Positions 1 through 5,668 of a stretch of DNA of 8,600 bases are shown piece after piece. Position 1 is the stretch's first letter. Each line of letters starts with the position of its first letter. Where the stretch lies: the NCBI GenBank assembly GCA_014377915.1, contig JACMOT010000617.1:1-8600 (forward strand), written 5' to 3'. The position numbers and the translations under genes are program-made. Under the pieces are notes generated by a model that was not told the origin of the DNA, searched no databases, and worked only from the letters and a program-made list of their open reading frames with translations. The DNA comes from Tardiphaga sp. (GTDB taxonomy: Bacteria; Pseudomonadota; Alphaproteobacteria; Rhizobiales; Xanthobacteraceae).

Positions 1-14
1 AAAGATAACACTCG

Positions 15-173
15 TGTCCCGGACGCGGTGCGGCATTCTCAGGCGATGCCCTTGCATCGCCGCCATGCCGCTCCGCGGAGCCGGGACCGTATCAGGCAAC
101 GACGTTTTTGGCGGTCCCGGCTCCGCGGCTCATGACGCCTCCCGCGGAGGCGCATTGCGCTGCGTCCGGGACA
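15..173. repeat. Palindromic interspersed repeat, copy 1 (cloverleaf-like)
   Basis: Outer inverted arms at 15-31 and 157-173 (tgtcccggacgcggtgc against gcgctgcgtccgggaca, two mismatches) enclose three hairpins. Hairpin 1 is at 42-49/54-61 (ggcgatgc/gcatcgcc, 4-nt loop). Hairpin 2 is at 73-89/112-128, a perfect 17-bp inverted repeat (ccgcggagccgggaccg). Hairpin 3 is at 136-142/146-152 (cgcctcc/ggaggcg). The whole resembles a four-way junction. The same layout recurs at 1400-1532 and 3492-3649, all in the same orientation. It lies downstream of the lytic transglycosylase gene. It resembles the short palindromic intergenic elements (RIME/REP-like) of rhizobial genomes; assignment to a named family is inference. 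Confidence 0.85.
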
Positions 174-189
174 AGTGCCCTTTCTTCCT

Positions 190-264
190 AGGAGCCCTTG
201 CGACGAAGCAAGCCAGTTCTTTCTCGCTTGCCGCCTACTGGATTGCCGCGTCGCAAGGGCTCCT
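190..264. repeat. Second type of palindromic repeat, abutting copy 1
   Basis: Perfect 16-bp inverted arms lie at 190-205 and 249-264 (aggagcccttgcgacg / cgtcgcaagggctcct). An imperfect inner pair continues the stem at 208-217 and 237-246 (gcaagccagt / actggattgc). The result is one long hairpin of about 75 nt. The sequence is unrelated to the neighbouring cloverleaf-like repeat. The core, tcattgcgaggagc read on the minus strand, is a motif I associate with intergenic repeats of Bradyrhizobium and Rhodopseudomonas, from memory only. Nothing else is seen in 1-325: no credible gene is present there, only these two repeats. Confidence 0.75.
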
Positions 265-325
265 CGCAATGACGACGGATGGGTCTACGCGTCATTCGGT
301 GAAGTGTAGTTCGAGGCGCGCTTTG

Positions 326-1318
326 TTAGTTGCTGAAGGCGCCGGCGCGGTCGCTGAACAGATCGAGCGGCCTGGGCACGCCGACCTCGGGGGCTTTCGG
401 CAGCGATACCGAGGTCAGCGACGAGCCGTTGCCCCATAATTCCTGCACCGCGCGCGACACCGGCTGGGTGCGTTCGCCGCCCTGGAACAGCGAGCGGAAG
501 ATCGGCGGCTCCGGCGCGGCCGCGGCCGAACTATCCGAGGCGAAGCTGGCGACCTGGGCATTGCGGAGGTCCGGGAAGCTGGACAGATAGGCGGCATTAT
601 CGACCGGCGCCGAGGGCGTCACCGCGCGCGCCGTCACCACGCCGGAGGCCGCCATCGCATCGCGGGTGGTAGCGGAACTGGCGGCGGCGTCATAGCGCGT
701 CGACAGCACCGAATAGACCTGCGAGACGCTGCGCGCGGCGCCGCCCTGGTCGTAGAAGATCGACTTGTTGGCCGCGGCGGCATTGGCAAACAGCGCCGCG
801 CCGGACACGTTCGGGGTGCTCTGCGCGGCGTTGATCAGTTTCGAGGCGCCGCCGACGCCCATGAAATGCGCCATGTACAATTCGGCGTCGTTGGGGCGGC
901 GGCCGATCGCCTCGCCCAGCTTGAAACTGTTGGACTGCGTCAGCACGCCGGCCATCGCCGAGCTCGCCGCGGGATCGTCGCGCAGCTTCAGGATCTCGGC
1001 CTTGGCGGCGGGGTCGGCGACCGAATAGCTGCCGGACTCGGATTTCTGGATGGCGTCGGCATATTGGCCGTAGCCGAGCTTCGCGCCGGCTTCCTTGACG
1101 GTGCCGAGCCAGGTCTGGTCGATGAACTGGAACAGGCCCTTGGCCGACGAGGTCGAGGCGGTGGCCGACGGGTTGAGGTTGGATTCCATCTTCGCGGTGG
1201 AGAGCAGATATTCGAAGCTGGTACCGGTGGTGTCGGCAGCATTCTTGATCGCGCCCGTCACCTGACTGCGCGACGACGCGATGGCTGCTGTTGTGATGCT
1301 GGTCGCCTCGACCGTCAT
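326..1318 (-). CDS. Lytic transglycosylase, SLT domain, no Sec signal
   Basis: The protein is 330 aa from the ATG at 1318. The N-terminal half is a goose-lysozyme-like SLT domain: AKMESNLNP with the presumed catalytic Glu45, then AKGLFQFIDQTW (residues 59-70), then YMAHFMGVGGA (148-158). Family members cleave peptidoglycan glycan strands to 1,6-anhydro-muropeptides. The C-terminal half (about 210-330) is Ala/Ser/Pro-rich and low in complexity. No hydrophobic signal peptide is visible, so export by a dedicated route (for example flagellar) or a non-envelope role is possible; this is inference. An in-frame GTG at 1351 has a decent AAGG-type ribosome site, but it would lie almost at the transcription start expected from the CtrA box at 1377-1392, so I prefer the ATG. 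The gene stands alone and ends just before the repeat cluster. Confidence 0.85.
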   Translation of the reverse strand: MTVEATSITTAAIASSRSQVTGAIKNAADTTGTSFEYLLSTAKMESNLNPSATASTSSAKGLFQFIDQTWLGTVKEAGAKLGYGQYADAIQKSESGSYSVADPAAKAEILKLRDDPAASSAMAGVLTQSNSFKLGEAIGRRPNDAELYMAHFMGVGGASKLINAAQSTPNVSGAALFANAAAANKSIFYDQGGAARSVSQVYSVLSTRYDAAASSATTRDAMAASGVVTARAVTPSAPVDNAAYLSSFPDLRNAQVASFASDSSAAAAPEPPIFRSLFQGGERTQPVSRAVQELWGNGSSLTSVSLPKAPEVGVPRPLDLFSDRAGAFSN

Positions 1319-1376
1319 TTGGGATGCCCCGGGCGCCTCACGCGGCGCCACGTTCAGTCACCTTCAGGGCATTGTG

Positions 1377-1392
1377 GTTAACGACGCGTTAA
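1377..1392 (-). promoter_or_regulatory. CtrA binding site (TTAA-N7-TTAAC)
   Basis: Read on the minus strand the sequence is ttaacgcgtcgttaac, an exact match to the full alphaproteobacterial CtrA box TTAA-N7-TTAAC. The two TTAA blocks are at 1389-1392 and 1378-1381. It faces the lytic transglycosylase gene, 59 bp before the ATG at 1318 and 26 bp before the alternative GTG. CtrA boxes commonly cover the -35 region of cell-cycle and flagellar promoters. The match is seen directly; its function is inference. It lies just outside the palindromic repeat that begins at 1400. Confidence 0.65.
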
Positions 1393-1399
1393 GGAGACG

Positions 1400-1532
1400 T
1401 GTCCCGGACGCGGTGCGGCGCGAAGTGCCGCTCCGCAGATCCGGGATCCCGGTTACTCACGTTCATTACCGGGCCCCGGCTCTGCGGCGCACCCCGCCGC
1501 GAAGCCGCGGCGCCGTGCACCGCGTCCGGGGA
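1400..1532. repeat. Palindromic interspersed repeat, copy 2 (shorter, diverged)
   Basis: The outer stem is cccggacgcggtgc (1403-1416) against gcaccgcgtccggg (1517-1530), a perfect 14 bp. Inside are a short hairpin ggcgc/gtgcc near 1418-1430, a long one at 1433-1445/1475-1487 (one mismatch), and a perfect 7-bp hairpin at 1495-1501/1506-1512 (cgccgcg/cgcggcg). The layout is the same as copies 1 and 3, but the loops are diverged and shorter. The right edge is only about 5 bp from the hisI stop codon, so this copy forms the hisI 3' end and could act as a transcript-end structure. Confidence 0.8.
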
Positions 1533-1536
1533 ACGA

Positions 1537-1962
1537 TCAGGGCGTCTTGTAAACTGCGGCCGGGTCGAACAACGGTTCGGCGTCGACGAACGACACTTTG
1601 GCCGCGCCGTCCTCGCCTTTCGTGATGGCGCGGTAGAAGCAGGAGCGGCGGCCGGTATGGCAGGCGGCGCCGATCTGCTCGACCCGGAGCCAGATCGCGT
1701 CCTGGTCGCAATCCATCCGCATCTCCACCACGCGCTGGGTCTGGCCGGAGCTCTCGCCCTTGCGCCAGAGCGCTTGTCGCGAGCGACTGAAGTACCAGGC
1801 ATCGCCGGTCGCGATGGTCTTTCGCAACGCCTCGTCGTTCATATGCGCGACCATCAGCACGTCGCCGGAGCCCGCGTCGGTGGCGACGCAGGTGACGAGG
1901 CCCGCGGCATCGAATTTCGGCGTCAGCGCGAGGGCTTCTTCGGGGTCGTGGGAGTGGGACAC
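1537..1962 (-). CDS. hisI: Phosphoribosyl-AMP cyclohydrolase
   Basis: This 141-aa cytoplasmic enzyme opens the purine ring of phosphoribosyl-AMP to give ProFAR, the third step of histidine synthesis. The family signature is complete: [11 protein letters not shown] (66-76), the Mg-binding aspartates in DCDQD (84-88), and zinc cysteines Cys85, Cys101 and Cys108 in [11 protein letters not shown]. The 16 and 7 residue spacing equals that of the archaeal enzyme of known structure. Length fits the stand-alone form; there is no HisE fusion. The start is GTG at 1962 with a weak GAAAG upstream, giving the N-terminus MSHSHDPEE. It lies 85 nt downstream of folE on the same strand, so the two may be co-transcribed, although a hairpin lies between them. 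Confidence 0.96.
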   Translation of the reverse strand: MSHSHDPEEALALTPKFDAAGLVTCVATDAGSGDVLMVAHMNDEALRKTIATGDAWYFSRSRQALWRKGESSGQTQRVVEMRMDCDQDAIWLRVEQIGAACHTGRRSCFYRAITKGEDGAAKVSFVDAEPLFDPAAVYKTP

Positions 1963-2019
1963 GGCGAGCTTTCAGCAAGAAATGAAGCGCGTAACGATGG
2001 CAAGAGCGCTGAATGCCCG

Positions 2020-2038
2020 CTCTCCCCGGTGGGGAGAG
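2020..2038. terminator. Stem-loop between folE and hisI
   Basis: The perfect 8-bp arms ctctcccc (2020-2027) and ggggagag (2031-2038) have a 3-nt loop and begin 10 nt beyond the folE stop. There is no T tract on the minus-strand side, so it is not a canonical intrinsic terminator. It may attenuate transcription or stabilise the folE 3' end. This GC palindrome is also a common kind of intergenic repeat core in this bacterial group. Confidence 0.4.
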
Positions 2039-2047
2039 GTGACGGGA

Positions 2048-2740
2048 TCAGCGCGTTGGCATGGTGATCATCGACATGAAGCGCGCCTGCTCGATCGGGT
2101 TGTCGCGAAAACTGCCGGTATAGCGGGTGGTGAAGGTGCGCGAGCCTTCCTTGCGGATGCCCCTGGCCGACATGCAGGTGTGTTCCGCCTCGACCATGAT
2201 GGCGACGCCGCGCGGCTTCAGGACCTCGTCGACCGCCGCGGCGAGCTGCGCGGTCAGATGTTCCTGGGTCTGCAGCCGGTGACCGAAGATGTCGACCAGC
2301 CGGGCCAGCTTCGACAGCCCGACGACGCGCTCGACCGGCGTGTAGGCGATATGCGCCTTGCCGTAGAACGGCATCATGTGATGCTCGCAATGCGAGGTGA
2401 AGTTCATGTCGCGGATCAGCACGAAATCGTCATAGCCGGCGGTCTCGCCAAAGGTGCGGTTCAGCACTTCGGAGGGATTCTGGTAATAGCCCTGGAACAG
2501 TTCGTCATAGGCCTCGACGACCCGGCGCGGGGTGTCGAGCAGACCCTCGCGCCGCGGGTTCTCGCCGATATAGGCCAATAGCGTCTGCACCGCCTGCTCG
2601 GCCTCGGTGCGCGACGGGCGCGGCTGGTCGGCATGCACGGCGGGGGCCATGAATTCGGCGGGATCGAGCTCGGACGGCTGGAAGCCGGGCTTGCTGTCAG
2701 GTTTGGCGCCGCGCAGCGGCTTGATCATCGCTTCCATCAT
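2048..2740 (-). CDS. folE: GTP cyclohydrolase I (FolE, type IA)
   Basis: This 230-aa enzyme converts GTP to 7,8-dihydroneopterin triphosphate, the first step of folate/pterin synthesis, and the family forms a toroidal homodecamer. The zinc ligands are present: Cys118 and His121 in [10 protein letters not shown], and Cys189 in EHTCMSARG, with the 68-residue gap seen in E. coli Fol[10 protein letters not shown] (67-75), [10 protein letters not shown] (141-150) and HLTAQLA (161-167) are further family blocks. The first 43 or so residues are a variable, proline-rich extension. The start is ambiguous: ATGATG at 2740/2737, with GGAG at 2743-2746. The second ATG gives the better 5-nt spacing. It is divergent from the NifU-like gene, with a 250-bp shared upstream region. 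Confidence 0.97.
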   Translation of the reverse strand: MMEAMIKPLRGAKPDSKPGFQPSELDPAEFMAPAVHADQPRPSRTEAEQAVQTLLAYIGENPRREGLLDTPRRVVEAYDELFQGYYQNPSEVLNRTFGETAGYDDFVLIRDMNFTSHCEHHMMPFYGKAHIAYTPVERVVGLSKLARLVDIFGHRLQTQEHLTAQLAAAVDEVLKPRGVAIMVEAEHTCMSARGIRKEGSRTFTTRYTGSFRDNPIEQARFMSMITMPTR

Positions 2741-2825
2741 AACTCCGTTCGACCGGCCTCGCAGGAGACCGGAGTGTCACCGGGCAGACCGAGCGGCCAC
2801 GGCCGCCCAACGCCTGAATCGGTCA

Positions 2826-2853
2826 AACATAGCGCCAACCCGACTGAATTGAA
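2826..2853 (-). promoter_or_regulatory. Possible promoter for folE
   Basis: On the minus strand TTCAAT (2848-2853) and TATGTT (2826-2831) are separated by 16 nt. This would give a leader of roughly 80 nt to the folE start. It is a weak sigma-70-like match found by eye, in the relatively AT-rich part of the divergent intergenic region. Two GANTC (CcrM-type) sites also lie here, at 2816-2820 and 2860-2864. Confidence 0.25.
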
Positions 2854-2889
2854 TTGCAAGATTCCGGCGATCTGAAGAACGCCGGACCA

Positions 2890-2918
2890 TTCTCATCGTG
2901 GCCTGGCCTTCCTATATA
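2890..2918 (+). promoter_or_regulatory. Possible promoter for the NifU-like gene
   Basis: TTCTCA (2890-2895), 17 nt, then TATATA (2913-2918) form a plausible sigma-70-type promoter about 70 nt before the ATG at 2991. The TATATA stands out in otherwise GC-rich DNA. Found by eye only. Confidence 0.35.
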
Positions 2919-2990
2919 GGGATAGTTCCACGGCAGCCAAGGGCGGCTTTCCCGGCCGCGGCTGCCGCTGGCCATCAGGGTTGAATTCCG

Positions 2991-3470
2991 ATGCTGAACG
3001 ACATCTACAACAAGCGCATCATCGAACTGGCCGGCAATATACCGCGGCTCGGCCACCTGCCGGCGCCGGATGCGTCCGCCACGGCGCATTCCAAACTGTG
3101 CGGCTCGACCGTCAAGATCGACCTCACCATGGACGGCGCGGTGGTCACCGATTTCGCCCATGACGTGAAGGCCTGCGCGCTCGGCCAGGCCTCGTGCTCG
3201 ATCATGGCCAGCCATGTGGTCGGTTCCACCGCCGCGGAATTGCGCGAGTTGCGCGAGACGATGCGAAAAATGCTGAAGGAAAACGGCGCGCCGCCGACCG
3301 GCAAATGGGCCGATTTCAGCCTGCTCGAGCCGGTACGCGAGTACAAAGCGCGCCATGCCTCGACGCTGCTGACCTTCGACGCGGTGGTCGATGCGATCGG
3401 CCAGATCGAGGCGAAGGCGGGCCATGCCGTGACCCCGGCGCCCGGCCAGCTCGCGCCGGCGCAAGGCTGA
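2991..3470 (+). CDS. NifU/IscU N-terminal-domain protein (Fe-S scaffold-like)
   Basis: This 159-aa protein has the IscU/SufU/NifU-N fold signature: Cys37 in KLCGSTVKIDL and Cys62 in VKACALGQASCSIMASHVVG, with an extra Cys69. In classical scaffolds three cysteines and an Asp hold the nascent cluster. Here the Asp after CG is Ser39, and the expected third cysteine region reads KARHASTLLTF (119-129), with His122 near where Cys would be. So it may bind metal differently or serve as a variant scaffold or carrier. The C-terminus (about 143-159) is a short Pro/Ala tail. No cysteine desulfurase, hscBA or suf genes are nearby. It starts at ATG 2991 with AGGG 10 nt upstream. It is monocistronic, ending 21 bp before palindromic repeat copy 3. 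Confidence 0.85.
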   Translation: MLNDIYNKRIIELAGNIPRLGHLPAPDASATAHSKLCGSTVKIDLTMDGAVVTDFAHDVKACALGQASCSIMASHVVGSTAAELRELRETMRKMLKENGAPPTGKWADFSLLEPVREYKARHASTLLTFDAVVDAIGQIEAKAGHAVTPAPGQLAPAQG

Positions 3471-3491
3471 TTGATCGATTGTACCCGGACT

Positions 3492-3649
3492 TGTCCCGGA
3501 CGCGGTGCGGCACTCAGGCGATGCCCTTGCATCGCCGCCGTGCCGCTCCGCGGAGCCGGGACCGCACCAGGCACCGGCGTTCTTGGCGGTCCCGGCTCTG
3601 CAGCGCACGACGCCGCCAGAGGGCGGCGCACTGCGCTGCGTCCGGGACA
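3492..3649. repeat. Palindromic interspersed repeat, copy 3 (cloverleaf-like)
   Basis: This copy is very similar to copy 1 throughout. The outer arms are at 3492-3508 and 3633-3649. Hairpin 1 is at 3517-3524/3529-3536 and has the same sequence as in copy 1. Hairpin 2 is at 3548-3564/3587-3603, with two mismatches near its base. Hairpin 3 is at 3611-3617/3622-3628 (cgccgcc/ggcggcg). It occupies most of the convergent gap between the NifU-like gene and the ClpP-like gene, where it could act as a bidirectional transcript-end structure. Confidence 0.85.
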
Positions 3650-3675
3650 CGGACTGAGTGCGGTGGAGAGCGGAT

Positions 3676-4596
3676 CTACTTCGCCGGCGCCAGCACCAGG
3701 CCGCCGGTCGGCAGCGCCGCTTCCGCGGTCTTGGTCGGCTTCGGCGCCGATGGAGACACCATCGCCAGCGGAGTTGGTTCGTCGGTCGCGCTGACAAAAC
3801 GATCCAGCACCGCTTTCGGCGCCAGGGCCGCGACCGGCACGTCCGTCCGTCTCTCCGGCAGCACATCGGCGAAATTGTCGGTGGTGACCAGATTGGTCAG
3901 CCGCAATTCCGGCACCGAGAGTTCGTTCAGATCCTCCCACGGCGGCACATTCAGCGACAGCAACAGCAGGTCACCGCTGCCGCCCATGTCGAAGGTGAAT
4001 TTGGCAAGCCGGCCGATATCGCGTTCCACGATCATCAGGTCCTGCGCGGTATAGGTGGCGGCGCGCGGATCGTCGGCACGGTCGCCCATCCAGATCTGGT
4101 GGACGCGGACATGGGCGCCGTCCGGTACGTAACGGGTCTGGCCAGCCAGCAGCAGGAACGCGCACATCGATTCGCAATAGGCCTGCGGCATCACCACCGG
4201 CCGCGGGCCGGACGCGGTGTCCTGCTCGACGGTCAGGCCGACGGTGGTGAGCAGCCCGAGCTTGCGCCAGCGCCGTCCCATGGCAATGGCGTCATTGACC
4301 GAGCCACCGCTGGAATCCAGTACCACCGTGGCGCCCTTGAGGTCGCGCTCCCTGGCGAATTCATCGAAATCCCGAACGGTGTCGCCGGTCACGATCCCGA
4401 CCGCGCCGATCCAGCCGCGGCAATCCGGCGCGCATTCAACCCAGGTGAAGCGCATCGGCAGCTTGCGTTCTTCGAGAACAGCACCGGCCTGGGCCATGGC
4501 GCCAAAGGCCGCCAGCAGGACTGGCCAAGCGAGGCAAAAGGCAGCGGCACGAAACAGTGCGGCCTGAGTGGATCGACGCGATCTAACCCGTTTCAA
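3676..4596 (-). CDS. Exported ClpP-like (COG3904-type) protein
   Basis: This 306-aa protein has an N-terminal signal peptide: a basic start (KRVRSRR), a hydrophobic stretch at about 12-33, and AMAQAGA as a likely cleavage zone near 36. So it should be periplasmic or envelope-bound. The middle resembles the ClpP/crotonase fold: VVLDSSGGSVNDAIAMGR (91-108), then CESMCAFLLLAG (141-152) with Ser143 where the ClpP nucleophile would sit, and His166 in VRVHQIW. Two cysteine pairs (55/59 and 141/145) could form disulfides. The C-terminal 50 residues are Pro/Ala-rich. Substrate and activity are unknown. The start is TTG at 4596, supported by AAGGAA 6 nt upstream. It is divergent from yidD and stands alone. 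Confidence 0.7.
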   Translation of the reverse strand: MKRVRSRRSTQAALFRAAAFCLAWPVLLAAFGAMAQAGAVLEERKLPMRFTWVECAPDCRGWIGAVGIVTGDTVRDFDEFARERDLKGATVVLDSSGGSVNDAIAMGRRWRKLGLLTTVGLTVEQDTASGPRPVVMPQAYCESMCAFLLLAGQTRYVPDGAHVRVHQIWMGDRADDPRAATYTAQDLMIVERDIGRLAKFTFDMGGSGDLLLLSLNVPPWEDLNELSVPELRLTNLVTTDNFADVLPERRTDVPVAALAPKAVLDRFVSATDEPTPLAMVSPSAPKPTKTAEAALPTGGLVLAPAK

Positions 4597-4643
4597 ATCG
4601 GTTCCTTCCCCGCTCTATCGAGCAATGGTACTGGCCCCAAATC

Positions 4644-4690
4644 AACGTCCATGAATCTGTCACACAGACGTTAACTAAAAACCTAACGTC
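4644..4690. promoter_or_regulatory. Three AACGTC/GACGTT half-sites upstream of the ClpP-like gene
   Basis: AACGTC (4644-4649), GACGTT (4667-4672) and AACGTC (4685-4690) repeat in alternating orientation. The latter two form acgtta (4668-4673) and taacgt (4684-4689) as an inverted pair with a 10-nt spacer. They lie about 50-95 nt upstream of the ClpP-like start, in the 227-bp region shared with yidD. This could be an operator; no regulator is recognised. Confidence 0.3.
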
Positions 4691-4823
4691 CCCATGGCTG
4701 CCGTCCAGCTCGATTTGCTGCGTTGCGGCCACAAAACCGGCAGGTGTGTCCCCGTTGCATAAGTCGTTGAGTTCCCTGCTGAAAAACCGTGCAAACCGGG
4801 CCTGATATGGTAGCAATCCGCCC

Positions 4824-5159
4824 ATGAAACATTCATCGCCCTGCCCGAGCTGCGCCGGTACCATCCGACTGTTGCCGCGCCAGGCCGGCCGCGGCGCGAT
4901 CTGGATCTACCGCCATACGCTGTCGCCGCTGGTCGGCTACAATTGCCGGCATCTGCCGAGCTGCTCGGTCTATGGCGACGAGGCGATCGGGCGCTTTGGC
5001 CTGTGGGCCGGCGGCTGGATGACGCTGGCGCGGCTGCTGCGCTGCCAGCCCTGGGGCACCTCGGGCATCGACAATGTGCCGGCGACGCTGTCGCCCGCCG
5101 CGCGCTGGTATAGGCCCTGGCGCTATGCGCGCTGGCGCGGCGTCAATGACAGCCGATAG
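4824..5159 (+). CDS. yidD: YidD family membrane protein insertion efficiency factor
   Basis: This small basic 111-aa protein has the complete YidD core: IYRHTLSPLVGYNCRHLPSC (28-47), then SVYGDEAIGRFGLWAGGWM (48-66), then RLLRCQPWGTSGID (70-83). In E. coli, YidD is a peripheral inner-membrane protein that assists YidC/Sec insertion. The family core is about 70-85 aa. This one has an N-terminal extension with a CPSC pair (7-10) and an Arg/Trp-rich tail, both common in longer alphaproteobacterial versions as I recall. The ATG at 4824 has no strong ribosome site. No rnpA, rpmH or yidC is adjacent, unlike the gammaproteobacterial arrangement. Gene order NifU-like - yidD with folE and hisI nearby is typical of rhizobial chromosomes as I recall. 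Confidence 0.93.
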   Translation: MKHSSPCPSCAGTIRLLPRQAGRGAIWIYRHTLSPLVGYNCRHLPSCSVYGDEAIGRFGLWAGGWMTLARLLRCQPWGTSGIDNVPATLSPAARWYRPWRYARWRGVNDSR

Positions 5160-5177
5160 TTATTCACAGCCGTGACG

Positions 5178-5199
5178 CGCATCGGCTGCCGCCGATGCG
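5178..5199. terminator. Stem-loop downstream of yidD
   Basis: Perfect 9-bp arms cgcatcggc (5178-5186) and gccgatgcg (5191-5199) with a 4-nt loop begin 18 nt after the yidD stop. No T tract follows, so it is at best a GC-stem terminator or an mRNA 3'-end stabiliser. Nothing else clear is seen in the 5160-5341 gap apart from a lone DnaA-box-like ttattcaca at 5160-5168. Confidence 0.45.
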
Positions 5200-5341
5200 A
5201 TACGTCGCGCGCCTTGATCGGCCATCTCCCGTCGCGATCGAAAGTCTAATACTGACAGCAGCGGGAAACCGGCGATGGCCATTGTTCGCGTGCATTCAAT
5301 TTCGTACGATCATACCTTAAACGAAACGGGGGGGCGCAGAC

Positions 5342-5668
5342 GTGCAAGAAGGACTGTACGAGGTTCATTTCCACTCGGTCCATGGCGCGGGCACCGGCGT
5401 CATCTACGCCATCAATGGCCGGCTGCGCGGCGGCAATTCGGCCTTTGCCTTCCTCGGCAACTACCAGAACAAGGGCGACAGCACCACGGTGAAGGTGTCG
5501 ACGCGACGCTACAATCCGGATCCGGCGTTGAAATCGCTGTTCGGGCTGGACGGCGTCACCCTGGCGCTCAACGGAAGCGTCAATGGCGAGGTCGTCGACT
5601 TCGAAGGCACCGCGCTGCAATTGCCGGGCGTCAGCTTCAAGGCCTCGCTGATCCGTATCAGCGACTGA
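5342..5668 (+). CDS. GrlR-family small protein
   Basis: This 108-aa protein matches the pattern of the GrlR family (small beta-barrel, lipocalin-like regulators first described as negative regulators of the LEE type III secretion system). GLYEVHFHS at the start, GTGVIYAINGRLRGGNSAFAFLGNYQ (17-42), and a closing NGEVVDFEGTALQL with SFKASLIRI resemble the family's repeating strands. The acidic EDED loop of enterobacterial GrlR, which contacts GrlA, is absent; QNKGD occupies the region. So a GrlA-type partner is not expected, and no type III genes are nearby. The start is GTG at 5342 after a G-rich run. Its last 11 bp overlap the oppositely oriented MFS gene end. Function unknown. Confidence 0.6.
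   Translation: MQEGLYEVHFHSVHGAGTGVIYAINGRLRGGNSAFAFLGNYQNKGDSTTVKVSTRRYNPDPALKSLFGLDGVTLALNGSVNGEVVDFEGTALQLPGVSFKASLIRISD

Noticed and set aside
15..173. tRNA gene suggested by the cloverleaf-like fold
   Set aside because: Arms and loops do not match tRNA dimensions; there is no T-loop GTTCGA-type motif and no 7-5-5-4 stem pattern. The same fold recurs three times with diverged loops, as expected of a repeat family.
14..439. Plus-strand open frame of 141 codons across the left end
   Set aside because: It runs through two palindromic repeats and antisense to the transglycosylase; composition and sequence are repeat-derived, with no protein-like features.
2823..3940. Long minus-strand open frames opposite the NifU-like gene
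   Set aside because: These are Arg-rich high-GC shadow frames; the plus strand encodes a clear IscU-type protein.
4671..4687. Second CtrA site in the yidD / ClpP-like intergenic region
   Set aside because: On either strand the TTAA and TTAG/TAAC blocks are spaced 8-9 nt, not 7, and one block is mismatched.
4583..4864. Minus-strand open frame of 93 codons between the ClpP-like gene and yidD
   Set aside because: It overlaps the divergent promoter region and the starts of both real genes; no recognisable motif or ribosome site.
5160..5168. DnaA box (ttattcaca) next to yidD, hinting at an origin
   Set aside because: It is a single box with no AT-rich unwinding region, no cluster and no dnaA, rpmH, rnpA or hemE gene nearby; a chance match is likely.
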